Below, piece after piece: positions 55,246 to 64,000 of a stretch of DNA of 64,000 nucleotides. Each line of letters opens with the position of its first letter. Positions within the stretch are counted from its first letter, which is position 1. The notes under the pieces are model-generated. The model saw only the letters and a program-made list of their open reading frames with translations, was not told the origin of the DNA and did no database searches. The position numbers and the translations under genes were made by a program. Source of the DNA: Hyperoplus lanceolatus (taxonomy: Eukaryota > Chordata > Actinopteri > Uranoscopiformes > Ammodytidae); NCBI GenBank assembly GCA_026929865.2, contig CM049405.1:18407001-18471000 (forward strand), written 5' to 3'.

Positions 55246-56633
55246 CTAACCTTGTTTAACAATCCAAAAATGTTGGGAATCTTGTAATAGTAAACTGAAT
55301 ACTGTATATATTTGGTACACCATCAATATAAAGATTTGTCAATAATTGCAGCCCTGGTCGTACAGTGTTTTTTCATTTATCTTTTTGTAGTGACATATCA
55401 GGGTATTACTCAAATTCTGGTTTCATCCTTCCCTCACTCACACAGACATGTTGAAAGAGACATTCAAGGCCCTTCACTTCAAAGTGGAACTCCACCAGTG
55501 TCTGAGCGTGGATGAAACCCTTTCGGCTCTCAGAGGGGTCGTCAGACGGAGGGAGGAGCTCGAAGGCGACGGCTTTGTCTGTTGTTTAATCAGCCGTGGA
55601 ACGGAAAATCACCTCTTGGGTACGGACTCGTACAGCCCGGGTCTACAAGTGGACAACATCAGACGTCTTTTTACATCTGAAGCTTGCCCCATGCTGGCCG
55701 GCAAGCCCAAACTCTTCTTCATCCAGAGGTACAGCGTGTGTGACTCCCAGCCCTTTGCCAGGATGCACCACAGGGATGAGGATCTGGAGACTGATGGGTT
55801 TGACGCCATGTCCAGAGGTCAAGTCATCCCTACTGACGCAGACGTGTTCTGGAGTCACTGCTGGACGGATGAACGGCAACTAGAGCAAGGACACCATCGC
55901 TCCGTTTACCTGAATGCCCTGACGGAAGCCTTACACAAAGGCCAAAGGAGGTACAGGAACAAACACATAAAGCCTATGGGAAACTTTGTTTTAAAATAGT
56001 AAAAAATAAAATAAAATCAATATGTATAACATTTGGTGTCTCAATAAGCGTTTACAAAAATCTGATTGAAAATAAATGCTCATAAAAATAAAACTGTTTT
56101 TTTTACTGTCTAGAACATTTGACAGGACTGTGCAAGTATGGCCGTTTTAACCGGTCTCCATGTCAACATTTGTAGTTTTTATAGAATGTTTGAGCACATA
56201 ACTGCTATGATTGGCTCAAAATACTTTGTGTCTCATAAGAACCAGAGCAAAGCCCTCCTCATCTTAAGCCGAATTTCTGTAAAATGTATCAAACTTAATA
56301 TTCATTTGGATTGATAAATATGCCTTACTCTTTTCAGATGCTTACTATCATACAACTAAACTCCTCAAATTACAAAGATAGAAGGATTTTTGGGATTTGG
56401 TTTAACAGGTGCTTTAACAAAAAGAAAGACCATTCACCTGTTTAGCATCCCACAGTTGACACAGATGCTGTAGTAGACTAAACTGTACTTTGTGTCCTTT
56501 CAGGAAAACCCGTTTGGTGGACGTTCACACCGAGGTCAATGGGACCATCTTTGAACACAACAAGAGGAATCCTGGATCCAACTACCACATCGATCTGAAA
56601 CATACTCTGCGGAAATATCTTTATTTGCAATAG
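52428..56633 (+). CDS. cflar: c-FLIP, caspase-8 homologue without activity
   Basis: Coding exons: 52,428-52,726; 52,841-52,946; 53,064-53,199; 54,037-54,086; 54,179-54,245; 54,444-54,490; 54,604-54,682; 55,446-55,950; 56,504-56,633. A noncoding first exon ends at 52,248. Phases join to a 472-residue protein, close to human c-FLIP-L (480). Two death effector domains (about 1-75 and 98-178) carry RFDIL (71-75) and RVDL (167-170) motifs. The caspase-like part reads CLISRG where active caspases have SHG (Arg312), and FIQRYS where they have QACxG (Tyr357), so both catalytic residues are gone, which sets c-FLIP apart from caspase-8/10. LETD^G at Asp378 fits the caspase-8 processing site. In the family it joins FADD and procaspase-8 to tune apoptosis and necroptosis. 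Adjacent to hycc2, as in human. Confidence 0.95.
53200..54036 (+). other. cflar: cflar intron, no feature seen
   Basis: AT-rich, with short A-rich runs only. Confidence 0.7.
54683..55445 (+). other. cflar: cflar intron with a transposon fragment
   Basis: Positions 54,796-54,890 resemble the left part of the TTAA element at 43,190-43,290 (taacagcaaa-gaaccatcagtg-aaaga). A (GT)n lies at 55,208-55,240. Confidence 0.6.
55951..56020 (+). terminator. cflar: Possible intronic polyadenylation site in cflar
   Basis: If the donor at 55,950 is not used, the exon reads on RYRNKHIKPMGNFVLK and a TAG (55,997-55,999), followed at once by overlapping AATAAA hexamers (about 56,005-56,015). This would make an isoform lacking the last 42 residues of the caspase-like domain. 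Confidence 0.4.
56122..56419. repeat. Dispersed repeat, copy 2 (in cflar intron)
   Basis: Counterpart of 23,502-23,810 in hycc2, same plus-strand orientation. Divergent but clearly alignable. Confidence 0.7.
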
Positions 56634-59250
56634 AGAAATCGTCGCCCTCATTTCACTAAACCCTCAATACTGTCAGCTTCATATTAACAGAGCCTATTTC
56701 TTGCCATAGAAGAACCTTTTGCGTATAGTGACACCTACTGGTTGTGTTAACCAAAGACACTTTCTTTTTAAAGAGGCAGCAAAACTTACACACTTGTTCT
56801 TTTAACTTGTATTTATTACTCCACATTATTTGTACATACATTTTTGATTTAGAGTTTTATTACAGACATACTAAATAGATGTATACAGTACGAAACTTTC
56901 TTCAACAACAGCCACACATAACACAACCAATCATAGCATTGCACTATACACTTTTAGAGTAATATAAAGCTCAATGAAGACTCACTTTGTTTTATTCTTA
57001 CACAAAACTTAATGTAATCATATGTAAGTTATTATAATATATTGAGGAAAATGTCAATGTGCAGCTAAAACCTATTTTTATTATAATATACTATCCTTAT
57101 CACTTTTGTTTTACCATGCATATAAATGTGAAAGTTATTCAAGATGAAGGAAACACTATTATGTAACTTTGTAGGCTGCACAAGTAGTTTCATATATGTA
57201 TGTTATATGATGAAGAATGCTTTTTTAGTGTGTCAAAAAACATTTTCCTCAAATAATGTAAATGTATGCACAGCCTATATTACCTGTTTTTACAATAAGA
57301 CGTTACTTACATGAAACACCTGTTATTTTTTATTCCTTCTTAACATTGCTTTACTCCAATGATATTTATGTTTTGACTATTGAATAGATTTAAAGAACAA
57401 TGATTCAATATATGACCAGTGACCACTCTGTTGATTTAGGTCTTCTGTATAAGTCCCGCTCATCCGCTGACCTACACGGCACTGACACTTCAGAATATTG
57501 AGGTAAATAATTTGGAACCTTGCTTCGCCTTATAGGCTACAGTGACCTACTATACACACATATACACTGGTTGCGTTCCGAATCGCATAGGCCTACTCTT
57601 TCTTTTTTCTATACATACTACATCCGACGATAAAAAGAATCTAGTTAGGATGCAGTAGGCATACTATTGGGACATACTTTTCTCTCTTATTTCATCATAA
57701 CATTGCGCCTTGATCTTGCCTCTTGCTTTTAAATCCGTCGCATCCCCGTTTGTTTTCATATGGAGGCTTCGTCCATAGATGTAATGGGCTTCGTCGATGT
57801 TACGTCACTTCACGTGCGCACTGGATTGTGTATCCTTAGTGGCCCAACATATCCCAAGATTCATTGCGTTTTTTTCAGAGATTGCATAAAATAAAAATAA
57901 CAAAACAGCAACGTGTTGCTCCATCTTCTTAACTTTTATCTTCCTTTCTTTTTTTCTTGTACTTTTTTTTCTTTTCGTCTGGTAGGCAACTTCTTTTTCT
58001 TTTTTCCTCCATTGACAAGGCTGTCTCCGTTGGCAGCAATCAGCGTTGCTAGGCAGCACAGGAGCGGCGAGTCGTCACGCAAGGTAACGGCTTGTTACGT
58101 AAACCAGAAATGCTCGTAAACGGAGACCTGCGGAGACCGTCTCATAAGGCTCGTTGGCTTTGGAATCGGCGTTCATAGGCTATAGCCTTCATAGACCGCG
58201 AGACTGCGTCCTACCAAGTGCGTGGTCTCTGTAATGGGAAATACATAGCTTTTGTCTTCCTATATAAGCATTCCTTTCTTTCAGGACTTCCACTTCAACT
58301 GGCACTGGCATGTTTAATCACCTTCACTTATTCCAACTCATTGTAGCACTTTCATTTCAGCTAACACTTCCACTAGGCCTAGGCCTATACCCAACACTGC
58401 CAGATGAATCTACAAGTGTAGAACAAAATGTATCAAGTGCTCACTCTGGAGCCATGATGACTACTTTCAACACTTCCCTTTTAATGGCTATTCCTACTTC
58501 TTTCAGTAGGCTATTTGTATTTTAAACATGTCAAGTATTTCAACTGAAACATGTCAGCGAGCTCTATGACATTTTCCTAATACAATTTAGGCAATATTTA
58601 TTTTAGATAATAATAATAATAATAATTATAATATAGTATTATTATATTATTTGTAGTAGTATTATATAGAATCTAATTAATAAGTATTTTTTTCAAGCAC
58701 TGGTTTGAGTTTTTGTCTTCTTTCATTCTAGTATAAATAAAACGTGCAAAACGTACATTAAGGTTTTCTGTAGCCTATATTTCTCCTATACAATCATCTT
58801 TAACGCCATTACATTTGTTTTTTTCAATGCTCTGAACCTAAAATCCCAACTTCGAAAGCACATCAACTGAACCTTCCATAATCATTCATAGCGCTATTCT
58901 GAAAGATAATACTGAAGGATTTGTCCATATGTTAAACTGTCTGACTTAGCCAATACATTGTGTTCTTAAAAACATGCCGAAAATGTTTTTTTTTTTATAT
59001 ATAAAAAAAAAGAACGAGAAAAGGCTGTATCCAAATCAGTTCTGTAAAACATTGGACACTTATGTTGTAAACATAGAATAAAGATTTTAACTCTGACCAT
59101 AGGCCTAGTATAAGCATCTAGATTTTGGGTTTTAAAATACACGCATACGTAGTGAGATAATGCCACATTTTATAGGCCTATTTAGCCTATTGAAACATTT
59201 CTGAAAATAGGCTAGTTTTTGTGTGACTTCCAAAAAATTACCAAGGTAAA
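56634..59250. other. cflar 3' UTR and intergenic region
   Basis: After the cflar stop no canonical AATAAA is close by. Two TATA-like promoters are visible (gtataag near 57,447, cctatataagc at 58,258-58,268). The second precedes a 71-residue frame (58,310-58,525) that I regard as probably noncoding. A repeat end 'ggttgcgttccgaatcgcat' (57,569-57,588) marks a common teleost MITE. Confidence 0.4.
57569..57860. mobile_element. Partial MITE (tggttgcgttccgaatcgc type)
   Basis: The start 'ggttgcgttccgaatcgcat' and following 'tatacatactacatcc' match a widespread teleost repeat by memory. The 3' terminus is not found, so the end is approximate. Confidence 0.45.
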
Positions 59251-59299
59251 AAAATTCAAAAGGTGAGTAGTAGGATTCCAGCATCTCCCACCTCAGTGC

Positions 59300-59811
59300 C
59301 ACGCTGCTCTGACAGTAGGAGGCAGCCTGCTCACACACACTGGAGAGAGTGGGGGGCTCGTGAACGCGCACGGTCGGGGCTGCTGTTGCTATGATGCAAT
59401 GGCGGCGACTGCGCCGTGGGAAGCGTACGAGGAGTTGAATGAGTTGAATCCGCACAGTTGAAGTGAAGCAGCCGCCGTCGCCGACAGCCTGCTGGACGGG
59501 GGGGACAGACGCTGACACTGTCTTGCTTCTACCACCACACCTCATGGAAACACGCAGCCAGGTGTGTCCGCTACTAGCCCCGTAGCTAGCCGTGTCATGA
59601 CGTTTGGAGAGATTTCTCGCGCACATCTGTACGACGTTGCAGCGAGCTGCCTGGAGAAGCACCAACACCCTGTTTGCCCTCCTTAGACGAAACGAGGAGA
59701 AGACAGGAGAAGGAAAGGTTGTAGTTTTTTATTTTATTTTCCTGGTCGCGTTGTCGTCCTCCTCACCGGCGACTCATTGTGGACCTATTCGTCCTTCGTA
59801 CTGGACCAACC
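59300..59811 (+). promoter_or_regulatory. CpG-rich promoter and 5' UTR of the DIP2-family gene
   Basis: The stretch is GC- and CpG-rich compared with both sides, with no TATA box and an in-frame upstream ATG at 59,779 that would extend the N-terminus by 11 residues (MDLFVLRTGPT). ATG 59,812 (context aaccATGG) is the better start. Confidence 0.55.
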
Positions 59812-59935
59812 ATGGCTGAGAGAACCTCAAGCGGGCTGCTGACGATGATATTGGAGCCCACGCCGGCTGTCGCTATGACCCTGCCCGGGGAGGTCCGGGA
59901 GAAGCTGGCGGAGCTGGAGCTGGAGCTCTCTGAGG
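59812..59935 (+). CDS. DIP2-family protein, first coding exon (partial gene)
   Basis: The exon encodes MAERTSSGLLTMILEPTPAV then AMTLPGEVREKLAELELELS EG and ends in GAGG|gtaagt, phase 1. The LPxEVRxxLAELELELSEG block is the start of the DMAP1-binding domain of DIP2 proteins, which continue with DITQKGYEKKR in the next exon. That exon is not within the window. DIP2 proteins are large, with two acyl-CoA-synthetase-like (ANL) domains, and are linked to lipid metabolism and neuronal development. The MAER start and the EPTPAVA stretch look most like DIP2B, but paralogue choice is uncertain. Confidence 0.85.
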
Positions 59936-61913
59936 GTAAGTTGACAGAAACATATATCCCAGGCTACACAAACTACCTCACCATATGGCCAAAGCTATGT
60001 ATTTTCCCACCTGGAGGGCTGCTTTAAACATAGTTCACCTACATGACAGCTATCAAAACCACCGCCCTTTTATCTTGGCTTTTGTGGTTCATGTTTGAAA
60101 ACATGCCAACATCACAGAAGCCCCCCCAGCCTGCTACTGTCAGTAATCCCCAAGACAGAACTTCTGCAGTAGCCTACTTCCCTCCTCATGACTGCAGCAC
60201 AGGGAGTTGCTGAACCAAACTAGGCTATACTACAACAATGCACTGTCTTGTTACACTTAAAATGAAGACAAGCCGTTCCCGTTGTCCTGGAAATGTGGAC
60301 ATGGCACTTTCAAGCTATACCATATTTGATCAGATGGCCTGCTGCCTTTAACAGCTGAGTTTGACACACCCAGGCTGCTGTTGTATGTGGCTCTGTTCCC
60401 ATATGACCAGAGGGGGTCTTTACTTTTTTGGAACTTATAAAAAGAGGAATTAAGAACCAACACCTTTCAGTCTTGTCCGACCAAAGGCCATCTCTGTAAA
60501 TGGTTTCTGACTCTGAACCGTGTAATCCGAAGGTCCTGAGAAAAGGTTAAACAATTCAAGAGATTCCCTTTCTTCTCTTTACAAAGCCGACGTATAGGCT
60601 TCAGGGTTTTGTGTGTGTCGAACATTGGGATTCATATGAAAGTTTTTCCAAGAATATTGCTCATGTGTTTGTGACTGTGTTGTAGGTGCATGTGTGTCTA
60701 GTACTCTTTGCTTTTAGTTTTTCTTCTTGTATTTTGATGAACTTTAGTACAACAAGAGCAAAGAGAGGCTCTTGCATTATGTCAAATGATCCTAAATTTG
60801 AAACCCCTGGGTTATGATTTTCACATTCAATCTGATTTAATCGTATTTTTCCCTTTTTGTCAGCATCAGCTTTAATAGCCTTTAAAACCAAAAACCAACC
60901 TAAAGCTTATACCTAACCTTACATGCTCTGCAGTTTATGGTCATTATTACCCGATGCACTTCAAGTCCCATATCTCCCTGCTGTAGAAACTCAATGACAT
61001 CATGGCATACCTGTACAAAGTCCTACACAATGAGAAATACATGTCTTCCGATATGATTTATTAGCTACCTAATCACTTACTAATCACACAAAATGCTGGA
61101 TGTCACATTTAAGTAGCTGAATGTTATAAAGATGTAAACTGCTTTCTTAACACAGTTTAGCTTAAATCAGTAAATGCTCATATTTGTGAAACCAGCAATG
61201 TTTGTCACAATTTCTTCATATTGGTTGCTTAACATTAAACTGTCACTCAGCACAGTCAATAAAGCTGGCTCATCCTCCTGTGTTGACTTGAAATCCCTAA
61301 ATGCAGAGTACCAGGGTGCTTTTTTTAGCTGTCAGTTCAGTGCGACTCATTGTTTGACTCTGCTCCTTTTTATTTGACTACTTGTCACGTGTTAAAATTA
61401 GCAGAGGTGTGGTTAAGTAAAACGAAGGAATGACCTATATTTAGTCTGATTTAGTTTTGGGATTGCGTATAGGGAAAATACAAAGCATTACAAGCCAATA
61501 ACTGAGTCATAGAACTTGAAATAATAGAAAACCAATGGTTAGAGCTGTGGTTAAATGTGGTTTTCTTTTCCCTTATGTAAACTTCCTGCAGTAGCACCAT
61601 GATACCAGGTTATTAGACCAAAGGTGCACACTTTTGATAAGCCGCTGTGTCCCCCTAATAATGGGATAGATGACGTGTTTCCAGGAGGGGCTTACCAAAT
61701 TAATCTATATCTGTCCAGTTTCCTCTTCCTGCTCTCCACTTGTCACATCCTGCCATGTTGGAGCTCTGATAGCGGGGTTCTCCCTGACTCCCTCTGTTGC
61801 CTTACTAACACTATACAGTCTTCAGGTTACCCAGCGTTTGCTCCTATTTTCCCCCCTGATCAAAGAAGAGCATGTCATTTTCCTTCGGGTAAAGAGGAAT
61901 CAGTCTCTTCTTT

Positions 61914-61994
<81 letters not shown>

Positions 61995-64000
61995 CTATTC
62001 ATGTACTCTGTTGTGAACTCTTCACCTCATGATCGTGCCCTTCGGGTTGCCTCCCTGTTGCATCCTGGGTCGGGATCGAATAGACGGCTTGTTTTATTGG
62101 AAGGAGATGAGAGCCTGAGAATGCTGCAGGTTATCTAACCTTGCCATTGGGCTCTCTCTCCTCCTAGGGATTTAAAGTCAGGCTTGTGTGTGTGTTTGTG
62201 TGCGTGCGAGTCTGTGTGTGTGTCCTGGTGAGAGATGCATCTCGTTTTTTTAGTGTGCGTGAGTATGTGTGAGTGTGTAGGACTGCTGTATTATTCATGA
62301 AGTTGAATAGATGTGTCATGTATGTTTTCTTAAGCAGTGCAACATACATTTGAATAACATGAGTTTGAGACAACCCAGCAGCTAAGCAGTAGATGATATT
62401 TCCGACAATCGGCAGTTCAGGCGTGTTGAGGTGCGAAATGAACAATCTGTGTGCTCTTACTGTAGATATAATGGATAATGTTTCCTCAAGCAATGCATTT
62501 ACTTTCAATGTATCCTTGCTCCCTTTTCATCTATTAGTGAGCATTTGTCCTGAATGTCCTAAGGTCATTTCAACATGGATGATTTTTTTGTGGTTATGAG
62601 AACAAGTTACCCAACCACCCAACCGTCCTTCATGTTTTGGACAAAAGTTATTAATTCTGTGTCATTTTGAAGGTGCAATTCTTTCTTTCCTTTCACAGCT
62701 TGTCTCAAGGCTGCTCTGTTTTTTCCTGTTCTTTTTACTTCCAATGTGTCTCTATGTGGTTAAATCATTAGAAAAAACACTTTGCAGCGTAGACTTCCCT
62801 TGAAGCAGAATGTCTCAATAATCTGGAAATACCACTAAGTGAAATTCTAATGTGGAAAATGGACAAAAAAAGCCCATGAAAATGTGTCTTTAAAATGTAT
62901 AGCATTTCCTCCACAACCAAATAGGCACCAATCAATATTTGGTTGTTGAATTGTGTTACTTTTGGACTAATCCTGGCTTCCTGTTTTCCTGTGTCTTGAT
63001 GCTAGGTAAAGCTATCCGGCTTGAGGACCACGTTACACTGTATACTAGACTGTGGACATGCGTGTTATACAGTATATCAAACTCTTTTACACAAAAGTGA
63101 ATTATTATATTTTCCCCACACTTCCAACTATTCCTTAGTTCTGATTTTTTTTTGTGAGACAGGTTGCTGTTGTATTTTTCCCCAACAAGCCCTTACCAAA
63201 TGCTACATCCTCCTAGTCATATCAGATAGGATCTGTGTTATCTCAGTCTCCCTGCTGACCTGGATGCAGATGACTAGACAAAAAGATGGGGCAAGAAGGA
63301 GGTGGAGAGAAGACTGATGCTCCCCATTATCTCCTGCAGGGAGGACAGAGGCGGAGACGTCAATGCTGCTGAGTTATTCTTTAGGCTCAGCCCTATCATT
63401 CCTCGCTTTGCCTCTCTCCTCCTCTGTTTGCACTCTCTAAAACCCCTCTGTGATTACCAAGTCATTTTTAGTCCAGCAGCACAGGTGGTGGTGCTTGATG
63501 GGGAAACTGCCAAACCTCTGGTTGGGTCATTGGTGCTTTGTTTTGCTGCCTTCAATTTAGCAAACTTACAGAGCAGGCAGCATTGAAGGTTTATGGTTGT
63601 TTAGTTTATGGCCATACATTGAGAAATTGGTTGTAGCAGGTGTGAGGTGTTTGGAATAGGATCCATGCAGCAGCGTCAATGTGGACTACTGTGTTTGGCA
63701 AATATTCTGCAAAGCAAATATGCATTACGAATATGTTTAGTCTTATTTCACACTGTATCTGGTCAGTTTAATGATAGGCGTCTTTTTCATTTAGTTTTAC
63801 TCCTATCTATAGTATCAGCTGCTGCAATGACCCAATAGTAACCAGGAAGAGTGCTGTCAGATGGTAGCGGTAGAAATGATAAAATATGATGATTAAACTT
63901 ACATGCTTGTCAACCTCTGTTCCTAACAGAGGCTTGATGGTGTAATGATCAGAGGTGTGTATCTTATTGCTGTTAATGGACTACTGTTACTAAAAAACTT
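59936..64000 (+). other. First intron of the DIP2-family gene (continues out of window)
   Basis: No further exon recognised. Contains (CT)n at 61,914-61,989 and an interrupted (TG)n at 62,187-62,224. The ORFs here are accidental. Confidence 0.7.
61914..61989. repeat. (CT)n microsatellite
   Basis: Almost pure CT with one interruption. Both ORFs crossing it are low-complexity artefacts. Confidence 0.95.

Noticed and set aside
58310..58525. 71-residue ORF that might look like a secreted peptide
   Set aside because: The DNA is an irregular TTCA/CACTT-rich repeat; coding status is not supported.

Overview
The window looks like nuclear DNA of a bony (teleost) fish. Split genes with GT-AG introns, very long (CA)n microsatellites, Tc1/mariner remnants, TTAA- and 8-bp-TSD MITEs and a hycc2-cflar neighbourhood matching the human FAM126B-CFLAR region all point that way. 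No prokaryotic features, CRISPR arrays or operons are present. Most of the short ORFs are shadows of repeats or introns.

Layout. (1) 1-12,800 is a transposon and pseudogene graveyard. It holds a decayed Tc1 element with an inverted duplication, a three-exon P2RX7-C-terminal-like pseudogene on the minus strand (2,396-3,924), a second related first exon (7,477-7,697), and a 4.4-kb palindromic element (8,022-12,394). That element has about 1.45-kb inverted arms and an 8-bp target duplication, and each arm carries a promoter-like stretch and a small ATG exon. (2) 13,005-51,200 is hycc2 (FAM126B) on the minus strand. The coding exons lie between 16,957 and 34,727, the 3' UTR is about 3.9 kb, one 5' UTR exon is at 39,071-39,161, and a probable CpG-rich first exon and promoter sit near 51,010-51,250. 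(3) 52,180-56,633 is cflar (c-FLIP) on the plus strand. All coding exons are present, giving a 472-residue tandem-DED protein with a catalytically dead caspase domain. (4) 59,300-64,000 is the CpG-rich 5' end and first coding exon of a DIP2-family gene on the plus strand; the rest lies beyond the window.

How the genes relate. hycc2 encodes a hyccin-type subunit of the plasma-membrane PI4KA complex. cflar encodes the inhibitor and modulator of caspase-8 at death-receptor complexes. They are divided by a short divergent promoter region that contains an ISRE-like site. They are neighbours by conserved synteny rather than by shared pathway.

Most notable observations: the long-arm palindromic element; the frameshift in the last hycc2 exon, which separates it from its conserved C-terminus; an in-frame 156-bp cassette exon in hycc2; (GT)n tracts placed directly at hycc2 3' splice sites; and a possible intronic polyadenylation isoform of cflar. 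Gene identities rest on recalled family sequences, and no database search was run.
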